A DNA stretch of 28,611 nt, from IMG/VR virus record IMGVR_UViG_3300044678_000865, positions 1-28,611 of that record; one strand, written 5' to 3'. A program made the position numbers and the translations under genes. Shown one piece after another: positions 1 to 7,425 of the stretch (position 1 is the stretch's first letter; every line of letters begins with the position of its first letter). The stretch is from a virus. Under the pieces are notes generated by a model. It did not search any database and had not been told where the DNA came from. It was given only the letters and a program-made list of their open reading frames with translations.

Positions 1-304
1 TTTCAAAATCACTATGTGTCAAATCGGCGCCAGATAATCCCTCTCCGCTATAACTAAATGGTCGTATTTGGTATTTAGTACTTAATTTATTGCCATCAAA
101 CATGAATCTAGCTATTGGTTTTGATTTCATATCTTGAAATCCAGCAGTACTCATATCAGCCCAACGGGTTGCTGATATTTGTTGTTCCTCATTTGGGGTC
201 ATGTATTGCGTTTTTAATATTGCAGAAACATTTGATAATGGTGTAAAATGATATATATCGCCTACTTGTTTTGCATCATTCAATAAATCTCGTAATCGTA
301 TCAT
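1..304 (-). CDS. Accessory protein, N-terminal 101 residues; possible ADP-ribosyltransferase-like fold; truncated by window edge
   Basis: This ORF opens with ATG at 304 and runs off the left edge, so the C-terminus is missing. It starts MIRLRDLLND, almost the same first ten residues as the gene at 532-1077. An IYHFTPLSNVSAIL segment (residues 17-30) follows, then ISATRWADM (43-51) and RFMFDGNKLSTKYQIRPF (66-83). A Y-H-x-T motif followed later by S-x-T-R resembles small phage proteins of the 'YHFT...ISxTR' type. The opening H-x-T also recalls DarT/KptA-like ADP-ribosyltransferase folds, but this is only an inference and the catalytic glutamate region would lie off the window. The start is 4 nt downstream of an ATATTTAT motif and only 1 nt after the stop of the upstream gene. 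No Shine-Dalgarno is visible. The leading peptide could be a capsid-targeting sequence (see findings). Confidence 0.75.
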   Translation of the reverse strand, partial: MIRLRDLLNDAKQVGDIYHFTPLSNVSAILKTQYMTPNEEQQISATRWADMSTAGFQDMKSKPIARFMFDGNKLSTKYQIRPFSYSGEGLSGADLTHSDFE

Positions 305-318
305 ATTAATAAATATCT
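276..318 (-). repeat. Leader/N-terminus duplication, copy 1
   Basis: A 43-bp block matches 1049-1091 at 42 of 43 positions. It covers the end of the upstream gene, the ATATTTAT motif, the start codon and the first nine codons (MIRLRDLLN) of the gene at 1-304. It is a dispersed direct repeat with the other copy about 770 bp away, at the equivalent place in a gene that is otherwise unrelated in sequence. Confidence 0.95.
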
Positions 319-527
319 TTCAATGCAGTATTGCCCTTTTCATGTTGTGGTTCATACGGACAATGTTTACAACCATTTCCACAGCAAGTACCTCTTCTTT
401 TGTGATATGATTCGGTCATTACTCGAAGACCACTTTCATTGTAGTAAAAGTCTGTAGGAAGGAGCTTGCTTCCAAACTCCTTCACAAACTGTTGTTGTAT
501 CCAATCTTTCGATGCTGATTGTATCAT
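306..527 (-). CDS. DUF5522-like small cysteine-rich protein (73 aa)
   Basis: The protein is 73 residues with the signature SGLRVMTESYHKRRGTCCGN (32-51) continuing into GCKHCPY. The cluster C-C-x-x-x-C-x-x-C-P-Y is typical of DUF5522 proteins, which are short bacterial proteins of unknown function, and the cysteines could bind a metal. The whole protein is essentially this domain. It sits 4 nt after the stop of the 181-aa gene and its own TAA overlaps the repeated leader block of the next gene, so the three genes are probably cotranscribed. No biochemical role is known for the family and I do not assign one. Its presence in a phage suggests acquisition from a cellular genome, which is an inference. 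Confidence 0.85.
   Translation of the reverse strand: MIQSASKDWIQQQFVKEFGSKLLPTDFYYNESGLRVMTESYHKRRGTCCGNGCKHCPYEPQHEKGNTALKDIY
309..316 (-). promoter_or_regulatory. ATATTTAT motif (site a)
   Basis: The coding strand reads GATATTTATTAATATG, which places the octamer 4 nt before the ATG of the 1-304 gene and overlapping the TAA of the DUF5522-like gene. It is one of ten intergenic copies. If it is a promoter, the mRNA would be leaderless or nearly so. Confidence 0.45.
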
Positions 528-531
528 AATA

Positions 532-1077
532 TTACATGTTTGGGTTATTTGGTGTATCTATACCAGTAAAATCATATTTTGGTGCATTTGTAGATATATC
601 ATCTGGATTAAATCCTTCGTTTCTAGCACCATCTTTAAACCATTGCGGCAATTGTCCTATTTTTGATTTTATAAATGTTTTCCCATTATCAAACCAATCT
701 GGAAAATTTGTATAGTACCCGCCAATTTTGTTATATTCAAATTCGATTTGATTTTCATTTGTTATTTTAAGTGATTTTGATACGCCAGGAAATTGATTTG
801 CCGTAAAATCTATACCATATCCGTTAATAATAGAAAAAATATGCGAATCACCATCTCCTGATTTCCCTGGATATTTTTTTATATCTATAGGAGGAGCTAA
901 TAATATTACATCTGGTTCGAATCCTTTATTTGACTTAACCCATTTAACAAATTCATATGTTGATCTTTTACAATCATGTGATGTATTATATGATGTAGAT
1001 TTCATAAATTCTTTAGCAAGATTATTTACATCTATGCTATTTTCAACTTCATTTAATAAATCTCGTAATCGTATCAT
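532..1077 (-). CDS. Accessory protein with cysteine-peptidase-like Cys/His/Asp motif and capsid-targeting-like N-terminus (181 aa)
   Basis: The 181-residue protein begins MIRLRDLLNEVENSID. A DCKRSTYEFVKWV segment (Cys36) is followed by GDGDSHIFSIINGYGIDFTA (residues 74-93), which supplies His79 and Asp90, and then NQF with Gln95. A Cys, then a G-D-S-H-hydrophobic strand, then hydrophobic-D-[FW]-T-x-x-Q-F is the pattern of transglutaminase/papain-like cysteine proteases and deamidases in toxins and virion proteins. The C-terminal third (IGGYYTNFPDWF and onward) is unfamiliar. The L-L-N-E tail of the leading peptide fits the L/I-x-E cleavage rule of T4 prohead protease. The start is fixed by the ATG at 1077; the next Met is residue 25, inside the conserved part. 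The function is inferred from motif spacing alone. Confidence 0.8.
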   Translation of the reverse strand: MIRLRDLLNEVENSIDVNNLAKEFMKSTSYNTSHDCKRSTYEFVKWVKSNKGFEPDVILLAPPIDIKKYPGKSGDGDSHIFSIINGYGIDFTANQFPGVSKSLKITNENQIEFEYNKIGGYYTNFPDWFDNGKTFIKSKIGQLPQWFKDGARNEGFNPDDISTNAPKYDFTGIDTPNNPNM

Positions 1078-1091
1078 ATTAATAAATATCT
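1049..1091 (-). repeat. Leader/N-terminus duplication, copy 2
   Basis: This is the partner of 276-318, with one mismatch in 43. It spans the ATATTTAT motif, the start codon and codons 1-9 of the 181-aa gene, and lies directly after the ribonucleotide reductase stop codon. Confidence 0.95.
1082..1089 (-). promoter_or_regulatory. ATATTTAT motif (site b)
   Basis: This is the same octamer 4 nt upstream of the ATG of the 181-aa gene and 7 nt downstream of the ribonucleotide reductase stop. It is part of the repeated leader block. Confidence 0.45.
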
Positions 1092-1096
1092 AAATA

Positions 1097-2953
1097 TTAT
1101 TTTATCTCACAAGCTCCGCCTGCACAAGCTAATTCTCCTGATAAATCAGTGTTATCATCAAGTTCAATTACTTGTGTCAAGTCGATGTTTGTTAATGATT
1201 CTAACATTTCTTCATATTTTTCTTGCGTAATATCTTCAAATGGAGCCTGTGTATATGTTCCGCCATCATATGGTAATACTGATAATCCGTTGTAGTGGTC
1301 TCTGTTTTCCCACATCCATTCTCCTGCCAATTCCCATTCGTCTGCTTTCAAAGAAACCGTTGCAGATACATTGTGAGTATTGTTTCCGCTACGATGTCCT
1401 GGCTTCACCCATTCTAAATGAACCTTTTTAATACGATCCAATAATTGGAATGGTGATTCTGTTCTCATAATAGCTCCTTCTGGTGCCTTTTGTGGAATTG
1501 AAATAACTGCAGTATCGTGTGGACGAAAATATTCATCTTCAACAAGTTCCGGATGATATTCTGCTAAATATGTGTAAATGGCTTCATTTTTTCCAACACG
1601 AATTCTTCTTACATAATAATCATTGTGCCAAGCATGAATACCAGATGATGTACCTAATGTTAATGATGTTGTTCCTGCTGGTTTAACTGTGGTTGTACGA
1701 GCCGATTTATTAATACCAATAAGTCCTGCTACTCGTTCATTTTCTTGTTTAACAAGTTTAGCAGCTTCTTTCATGTTATAACCTAATACTGTACCAGAAC
1801 CGATACCCGTCATTGATACGCCAATTAACGCATCTTTTTCAGTTGTGCGTTTCCATACTGCACGAAGATAATGAAAATCTGTATATCCTGCTTGTAATGT
1901 TCCAATGAATGCCGCGGCCTTTACTCGAGCATTTAAATCTTCTTGTGATTCAATATCCGATGCATTTACTTCACATAGGTTACAAAATTGGAATGGTCGA
2001 AGTGCAATTTCGCAACATGGATTAGTTCCCCAATCTTTGTCATTGCTTAAATAAATTCCAGGTTCTCCTGCATTTGATAATTCAACACGTTTCCACAAAT
2101 CCATAAAGAATTCTCGAGTAACTTTGTGACGAATCAATACAGCCGAATTATTTGCTCGACCTCGTTGTGGATTTGTTTCCCACCAATTGCCTGATTTACA
2201 TGCAATCATTTCTTCATCATCTGCACTAAACAAAGAAATAAGAGCTGCTCTACGAATACCACCTGCTAATACTGCATCGGCAACGTGACATACCATATCA
2301 TGTACTTCAATTGGAGAAAGTTTATCGCCATCTTCTTTGGCATCCAAAATTCCTTGAAGTTTAATCAAACATTCTTTTAATGGTTGAGGTCCTGGAGCTT
2401 TTCCTCCTGATGTTACTAATCTTGCTCCTTTAGCTCTAATATCTGAAAAATCAAATGAATATGATGAGCCACCTTCAAAATAAGATTTAACTAATACTTT
2501 AACTGCATCTGCCCAACCTTCAATTGAATCTGCAATTAAATAACGACGTGTCTTTTTTGGATTTGGTTTGCGAATTTCTGGTAAAGCATCAACATGATGT
2601 TTCTGTACAGAATATCCAACGCCCGTTCCACCTAGCAATAAAAACATTGCCTCAGCAAAAGCACGATAATCATCTATAGGAAGATATGCACAATTGTAAA
2701 TTCGATTAGGAGAGATTTCAATTGGTTTGCCACCAAATTGCAAACTACGCATTGATGGTAATACTTTTTTGTCGTAAACAAATTGATATGCCGTTTCAAT
2801 TTCTTCCCGCAATGCTGGATACTTTTTGATGTGCATATTCATGTTTCTTGTAACTAATTCTTCCCAAGATTCTCTGCGATTGAGTTCGGGAAGATACTTG
2901 GCATACTTCATGTATACCGTAATTTCACTTAAGATTTGATTTGAAATCTCCAT
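1097..2953 (-). CDS. nrdJ: Class II (adenosylcobalamin-dependent) ribonucleoside-triphosphate reductase
   Basis: This enzyme would reduce ribonucleoside triphosphates to deoxynucleotides for phage DNA synthesis in the cytoplasm, using adenosylcobalamin to make the thiyl radical. At 618 aa it lacks an N-terminal ATP-cone. Features are PSMRSLQFGG (66-75), NCAYLPIDD with Cys88 as the likely redox partner, LLLGGTGVGYSVQ (105-117), and the active-site loop NPCCEIALRPFQFCNLCEV (311-329) with thiyl Cys313 or Cys314, Glu315 and Cys324. The C-terminal tail CAGGACEIK carries the shuttle pair Cys610/Cys615. Single-subunit layout and C-terminal cysteines fit the Lactobacillus-type RTPR rather than the NrdA/NrdB pair of T4. 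A strong AAGGAG Shine-Dalgarno precedes the ATG. The gene is separated from the replication operon by an intrinsic terminator and so probably has its own transcription signal. Confidence 0.93.
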   Translation of the reverse strand: MEISNQILSEITVYMKYAKYLPELNRRESWEELVTRNMNMHIKKYPALREEIETAYQFVYDKKVLPSMRSLQFGGKPIEISPNRIYNCAYLPIDDYRAFAEAMFLLLGGTGVGYSVQKHHVDALPEIRKPNPKKTRRYLIADSIEGWADAVKVLVKSYFEGGSSYSFDFSDIRAKGARLVTSGGKAPGPQPLKECLIKLQGILDAKEDGDKLSPIEVHDMVCHVADAVLAGGIRRAALISLFSADDEEMIACKSGNWWETNPQRGRANNSAVLIRHKVTREFFMDLWKRVELSNAGEPGIYLSNDKDWGTNPCCEIALRPFQFCNLCEVNASDIESQEDLNARVKAAAFIGTLQAGYTDFHYLRAVWKRTTEKDALIGVSMTGIGSGTVLGYNMKEAAKLVKQENERVAGLIGINKSARTTTVKPAGTTSLTLGTSSGIHAWHNDYYVRRIRVGKNEAIYTYLAEYHPELVEDEYFRPHDTAVISIPQKAPEGAIMRTESPFQLLDRIKKVHLEWVKPGHRSGNNTHNVSATVSLKADEWELAGEWMWENRDHYNGLSVLPYDGGTYTQAPFEDITQEKYEEMLESLTNIDLTQVIELDDNTDLSGELACAGGACEIK

Positions 2954-2998
2954 TGTTGTAATCTCCTTAGATGTTTATTAACTTAAATTTTTTAGATG

Positions 2999-3023
2999 AA
3001 AAAAGGAAGGAGTTATCCTTCCC
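2999..3023 (-). terminator. Intrinsic terminator after the helicase gene
   Basis: On the minus strand GGAAGGA, a TAAC loop and TCCTTCC form a 7-bp perfect stem followed by six T residues. It lies between the helicase stop (3048) and the ribonucleotide reductase start (2953), so it closes the replication operon. Confidence 0.85.
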
Positions 3024-3035
3024 ATATTCTTTTAT

Positions 3036-3043
3036 ATAAATAT
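3036..3043 (-). promoter_or_regulatory. ATATTTAT motif (site c)
   Basis: The octamer lies 4 nt after the helicase stop codon and just ahead of the terminator hairpin at 2999-3023. As a promoter for the ribonucleotide reductase gene it would transcribe straight into that hairpin, which weakens the promoter reading here or implies read-through or attenuation. Confidence 0.3.
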
Positions 3044-3047
3044 CATT

Positions 3048-4403
3048 TTATCCCAAAGTTCCGCCCAGATCTTTAAACTTTTGTGCTAAATTTTTCTTAA
3101 CTAAATTCTCACCTGTTTTCATGATTTGTGTGGTTTGTTTGCCTTGAGTTGTTTGTGGTTCAAAGAATTGAAATTGTCCATTATTAGTATTGATTTTACT
3201 TGGCAATGTAATACCATCTGGACCAAAACGATTCTTAATAACATGTCCTCTACCAGTTCCTGACATTTTATCCTCTACCTTTCTTGACAAAGACATTAAA
3301 AAGTCAGCAACCATTACTTTTCCATATGATGATGCAATTTTGTCTGCTTCAATAATATCTTCTTCTAATGCACTACGTCCCGCTTGCGATGCAGTCCATA
3401 CTGGTATTTTATATTCTCCCGCCATACCACGAAGTTCTTCATATAAATCTTCCAATGCTTCGTGTTTGTCTTTCTTTGTATTTACTTTAAGCAAGTCACC
3501 GTAATCCACAATGATTAAATCTGGTGTTTTGCTTTGCATAATAGTTTTTTCAATATGTGCCTTCAATGCCATTACTCCAACTGATTTGGTTGGAAAATAC
3601 TTAACAATCAATTCACCACGTAAAGATTTCATTTTTTCTTCAACTGTTTCTTGATGATGTTTAAGTGTCTGTGCATTGATTCCTGTTAATACTGAATCAT
3701 ATCGTTGACCTACATAATTTTCATTGAGCTCTAATGTATAATGAATAACAGTCTTTCCAGCTTTAACTGCATTGGCACCAATATTGATAAGCATCCAAGA
3801 TTTACCAATACCTGCAGGAGCCATTACTACTCCTAATTCTCCTGGAGCTAAACCGCCATCCATTAAATCATCAATAACATCCCACCCCGTAGTAATTGTA
3901 TGCCGTGCAGCTTCATTGTATCGTGCAGCTACATTATTAATATAGTCCAAACCAATATCAGTATCAGCACCAGCTTTCATGGCACTATCCATTTTAGATT
4001 TAATTTCATCATAGTTACCCATTTTGAGTAACGAAACCGAATCCATTATAGCTCGTTTAATTTCCTGATTCTTGCAAAATTTAAGAATTTCATCTTTTAC
4101 AAAAGAAAGGTCATCTGACTCCATGTATCGAAATACTTCTTTCAATTGTTCTAATACTGCAGTTTTTAAGATGTCATTTTCAATCTCTGTTATTTTGACT
4201 TTGAGTACATCTTTTGATGGCGGAGCTTTGTATTGTTTGAAATGTTCCAATACAACTTCTAATAGCCAACTGTTTGCATCAGATTCAAAATATTCTGCTT
4301 GTATTATATCTGCAATTTGCTGTAAAAATATTCTGTCTGTGAATAATGCTGCTATAACTTTTACTTGAAAGCCATAACCATATTCGGAAAGTTTGTCGGT
4401 CAT
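3048..4403 (-). CDS. gp41: Replicative DNA helicase, DnaB/T4 gp41 type
   Basis: This is a hexameric 5'-3' helicase at the replication fork, predicted to act with the phage polymerase and ssDNA-binding protein. The 451-aa protein has an N-terminal helical region (1-150) and a RecA-type ATPase core. Walker A is APAGIGKS (195-202), the catalytic Glu is in HYTLELNE (221-228), Walker B is LIIVDYGDLL with Asp300, and a TASQAGR segment matches the DnaB sensor/H3 motif. A late basic GRGHVIKNRFGP segment fits the arginine-finger and DNA-loop region. The length fits T4 gp41 (about 475 aa). No separate primase (gp61-like) gene is seen in the window. It is the last gene of the replication operon, 35 nt after the nuclease gene, and is followed by a terminator. 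Confidence 0.92.
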   Translation of the reverse strand: MTDKLSEYGYGFQVKVIAALFTDRIFLQQIADIIQAEYFESDANSWLLEVVLEHFKQYKAPPSKDVLKVKITEIENDILKTAVLEQLKEVFRYMESDDLSFVKDEILKFCKNQEIKRAIMDSVSLLKMGNYDEIKSKMDSAMKAGADTDIGLDYINNVAARYNEAARHTITTGWDVIDDLMDGGLAPGELGVVMAPAGIGKSWMLINIGANAVKAGKTVIHYTLELNENYVGQRYDSVLTGINAQTLKHHQETVEEKMKSLRGELIVKYFPTKSVGVMALKAHIEKTIMQSKTPDLIIVDYGDLLKVNTKKDKHEALEDLYEELRGMAGEYKIPVWTASQAGRSALEEDIIEADKIASSYGKVMVADFLMSLSRKVEDKMSGTGRGHVIKNRFGPDGITLPSKINTNNGQFQFFEPQTTQGKQTTQIMKTGENLVKKNLAQKFKDLGGTLG

Positions 4404-4438
4404 ATAACCAATATATAAAAAACTATGTTAAATTCAAA

Positions 4439-5506
4439 TTATTTATGTGTCTGTTTTGCAAATGCATTTAAAGACAACCAAGTATTAGTTAACCAATCGG
4501 GTAAATTTTTCATGATAGACCACATCTTATCTTGATAGAATAATCTTTGAAATTCGGCACGATTTAATTCTGGTATAGGTTGTTCCATAATACCTCGAAT
4601 TTTACTAGCAGTCGATGCCGGTATATCAAGAAGCTTGATATTCATTAATTGATAATTTTGTTCAATGATGCGACTATTATCTAAAATCTTTTGATATGAT
4701 TTAGATTCTTTAAGTGATGCCGAGCTTTTGTCAAACAATTGTTGCGTTGTATATGGCGTTGCATTGGCTAATTCTGGAACAAGTTTCAATATAGTCTTTG
4801 GACCGATTCCATTAACGCCCGGAATGTTATCTGAAGCATCTCCCGTAAATGATCTATAAATAACCATATTAGCAGGATGCACTCCAAATTCTTCTTGCAC
4901 TGTATCTACATTATACATTTTCTTTTTAATTGGAGACCAAACCTGAATTCGATCATCAACCAATTGATAAAAGTCTCTATCCGTAGATACAATGGTAATC
5001 TTTTTGCATTCCGTTTCATACATCTGTGCAATATATGCAATTGTATCATCGGCTTCAATTCCATCCATTGAAATAAAGGTTACAGGTAAATTGTCTAGAT
5101 ATGATATCAATCTTGAAAATTGATGTCGCATTGACTCCTGTTCTTGTTCCAATGTAGATTCGTGATGATCGTGACGTCGCAATTTAGTTTTATTTGCCCT
5201 ATTTGCTTTGTAATCACCATAGATTCGTTTTCTTCGAGCAGAACCCCCGCGGCCATCGAATACAATAATGCATCGAGTAGGTTTAAAATCGCGAACGGTT
5301 TTACCAACTGAATATAAAAATCCAGTAATGCCACCGATATGATCGCCATCTTCATTATATGCGGGAGTTGCGCCGAAGCTTCGAATGAAAGTGTTTAGCC
5401 CGTCAAACACCATGAGATGATCATTGACACTCGACGGACTAGAACTCCTTTCTTGTTGTAACTCTTTGAATAATTGTTGATACTTATTCTTCATCATACG
5501 TTTCAT
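4439..5506 (-). CDS. 5'-3' exonuclease / RNase H-type flap nuclease (FEN family)
   Basis: This protein probably removes RNA primers and 5' flaps during lagging-strand synthesis, as T4 Rnh does. The 355-aa protein shows the metal-binding acidic set of the 5'-nuclease family: LMVFDGLNTF (Asp35), CIIVFDGRGGSARR, GIEADDTIAY and VSTDRDFYQLV. A helix-three-turn-helix DNA-binding segment then reads FTGDASDNIPGVNGIGPKT. The arch region contains YGDYKANRANK. The start overlaps the 3' end of the recombinase gene by 23 bp. Several closely spaced Met codons (residues 1, 4, 5) make the exact start uncertain, and the conserved domain begins only near residue 30. The assignment to the family is firm; the specific T4 Rnh role is inferred from the neighbours. 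Confidence 0.9.
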   Translation of the reverse strand: MKRMMKNKYQQLFKELQQERSSSPSSVNDHLMVFDGLNTFIRSFGATPAYNEDGDHIGGITGFLYSVGKTVRDFKPTRCIIVFDGRGGSARRKRIYGDYKANRANKTKLRRHDHHESTLEQEQESMRHQFSRLISYLDNLPVTFISMDGIEADDTIAYIAQMYETECKKITIVSTDRDFYQLVDDRIQVWSPIKKKMYNVDTVQEEFGVHPANMVIYRSFTGDASDNIPGVNGIGPKTILKLVPELANATPYTTQQLFDKSSASLKESKSYQKILDNSRIIEQNYQLMNIKLLDIPASTASKIRGIMEQPIPELNRAEFQRLFYQDKMWSIMKNLPDWLTNTWLSLNAFAKQTHK

Positions 5507-6644
5507 CAGTAATGATTACGTCATCAATACCACCGTCAATACCGGCCTGATATTTGAAAATATAAGCATCGCATATTCTTTGATATAACCTTTCCTTTGC
5601 TTCTGGGTTTGAAATAACCTTTTCCACAAAGTCTTTGCTTTGAAATTTAATTTCGCCATGTGCTTCACCAGTTTCTATATCTACGTCTTCCATAGTATAC
5701 CATGCACCTGATTGTTTAACGATATCAAAATTCTTCATGATGTTCAACCAACCACCAAAATTGTCAATTCCGGAATCATAATAGATTTCATAATTGACTT
5801 TGCGATGTGGTGGACCCATACGATTCTTTACCACTTGTACTTCTGTTTTGCTACCCACAACTTGTTCAACGCCATTTACTTTGGCTTTAATCATTCCTGT
5901 GTTCTTTAAACGCAATCTAACCGAAGCATGAAATGGAATTGCCTTACCACCTGCAGTTGTCCATTGGTCACCAAAAGACACGCCCATTTTGGTACGAAGT
6001 TGATTGGTAAATATGAGACAAATTCGCTCTCTTGCAATCCAATTAGTAACTTTTCGCATTGCCTTTGATAAAATGATTGATTTGCTTGTTGCATAACCAT
6101 CCTTATCATATTCAGCTGACATTTCAATTTTTGTAGATGCACCCATGATTGAATCCACTACAATCGTAACTAAACGATCTTTATCTGATTTTCGAACTCC
6201 TTCTACAATTGTTTCAATAGTTTCAAATATTTCTTCAATTGTTTCTAATGGAACATATAGCATTGTTTTTAAATCAACACCAATAGCCGTCAAAAATTCA
6301 GAACTTGTAGCAGATTCCGTATCAATATAAACAGCCAATCCACCTTTCTTTTGTGTTTCTGCTAATGTGTGTGCAGCTAACAATGATTTACCGGAGGCTT
6401 CTAATCCAGTAATTTCAGTGATTCGCCCAACAGGAAATCCTCCATGGGCACGATTTGAAATTGCTAAATCGAGCATCGAGCAACCAGATGATACCCACTC
6501 TGATACATTGCTTGGAGAATCATCATCGCCATCTAAAAAGAACGCAGTTTTAAGATTTTGTCCTTTGAATTGCTTGTTGATACTGTCTGCCAATGTAGAT
6601 GCTAGAGCATCTTCTATTTCCAGTTTACTTTTACTCTTTGCCAT
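5484..6644 (-). CDS. uvsX: RecA/UvsX-type recombinase
   Basis: This is an ATP-dependent strand-exchange protein for recombination-dependent replication and repair. The 386-aa sequence has Walker A GLEASGKS (80-87), YIDTES with the conserved catalytic Glu110, Walker B VTIVVDS (Asp164) and the TNQLRTK motif (213-219) leading into loop L2 with FGDQWTTAGGKA. The start is supported by an AAGGAG Shine-Dalgarno 6 nt upstream, right after the ssDNA-binding protein stop. The acidic C-terminus (DDVIITDETYDEE) is typical of RecA proteins. The gene order ssDNA-binding protein, recombinase, flap nuclease and helicase makes a compact replication/recombination module. Confidence 0.93.
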   Translation of the reverse strand: MAKSKSKLEIEDALASTLADSINKQFKGQNLKTAFFLDGDDDSPSNVSEWVSSGCSMLDLAISNRAHGGFPVGRITEITGLEASGKSLLAAHTLAETQKKGGLAVYIDTESATSSEFLTAIGVDLKTMLYVPLETIEEIFETIETIVEGVRKSDKDRLVTIVVDSIMGASTKIEMSAEYDKDGYATSKSIILSKAMRKVTNWIARERICLIFTNQLRTKMGVSFGDQWTTAGGKAIPFHASVRLRLKNTGMIKAKVNGVEQVVGSKTEVQVVKNRMGPPHRKVNYEIYYDSGIDNFGGWLNIMKNFDIVKQSGAWYTMEDVDIETGEAHGEIKFQSKDFVEKVISNPEAKERLYQRICDAYIFKYQAGIDGGIDDVIITDETYDEE

Positions 6645-6657
6645 TAAAACTCCTTAA

Positions 6658-7425
6658 TTAATTGTTGAATAAGTCATCGAATGCAGATGCAACATTATCA
6701 ACTTTTTTAGTAGCAGCCGGTTTAGAAGCTTTTGCTGGTGCTTCTTCTTCTTCATCTGAATCAACATCTGAATCTGCATTTTCTGGATTCATCCACTCTG
6801 CCAATGCCTTTTCAAGTTCTTGATAAGATGGCTCTGGAAATAAATCAGTAATCTCAGGTTGATTCATGATTTTTTGTGCTATTTCTTTGTCTTCTGTTGC
6901 TGGTTGCGTATTCGGTTTAACACGAATAGCTGTTTTAGGAAATGCTCCGCCTTCTGCTGGTGTAAATTCTACGTCAATATCACGTCCATTCATTAGATCT
7001 GTAATGTCACCATAATCGGCATCTGAAATGATTGAAAGCAATTCCGTATAAATTGTTTTACCAAAGCCCCAAAATTTAACTCCTTCTGATTCTTTGCCGC
7101 GAATAATAACGGGAACATAAGTACGCATTTTAGGTTCAATTTTACGACCCATTAGCCAATCTTCTTTATCTCCTGTTTTCTTTAGCTTTTCGGCAAATTC
7201 AACGATTGGATCTTCATTACCAAATGTAATTGGAGATAACATGGATTTCTTTCCGATGTCATAATGAAAATACAATTCTAGGAACGGATTCTCTTTGCGA
7301 TGAACGTAAGGTACAATTCTTACTCGCGTTTTACCTGCTTCAGGTTTCCACAAATTTTGTTTTTTGTCATCAGATTTGTTTAACTGATTGAGTTTCGCTT
7401 TAATAGCGTCTAAATTCAAGGCCAT
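6658..7425 (-). CDS. gp32: Single-stranded DNA-binding protein, T4 gp32 type
   Basis: This protein coats single-stranded DNA and recruits replication and recombination partners. The 255-aa protein begins with a basic amphipathic N-terminus (LDAIKAKLNQLNK) like the gp32 cooperativity domain. An OB-fold core follows from residue 28, starting KPEAGKTRVRIVPYVH and continuing through PFLELYFHYD and VKFWGFGKTIYTELL. The tail is strongly acidic (DSDVDSDEEEE, then ASAFDDLFNN), the usual protein-interaction segment. The gp32 His/Cys zinc ligands are not visible. An AAAGGA Shine-Dalgarno precedes the ATG. The 111-nt upstream spacer is the longest in the window and very AT-rich, which would suit gp32-type autoregulation (inference). 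Confidence 0.9.
   Translation of the reverse strand: MALNLDAIKAKLNQLNKSDDKKQNLWKPEAGKTRVRIVPYVHRKENPFLELYFHYDIGKKSMLSPITFGNEDPIVEFAEKLKKTGDKEDWLMGRKIEPKMRTYVPVIIRGKESEGVKFWGFGKTIYTELLSIISDADYGDITDLMNGRDIDVEFTPAEGGAFPKTAIRVKPNTQPATEDKEIAQKIMNQPEITDLFPEPSYQELEKALAEWMNPENADSDVDSDEEEEAPAKASKPAATKKVDNVASAFDDLFNN

Noticed and set aside
5107-6142. Alternative minus-strand frames at 5107-5355 and 5906-6142
   Set aside because: Both lie inside the flap nuclease and recombinase genes, whose motifs are clear, and the alternative products show no recognisable domains.
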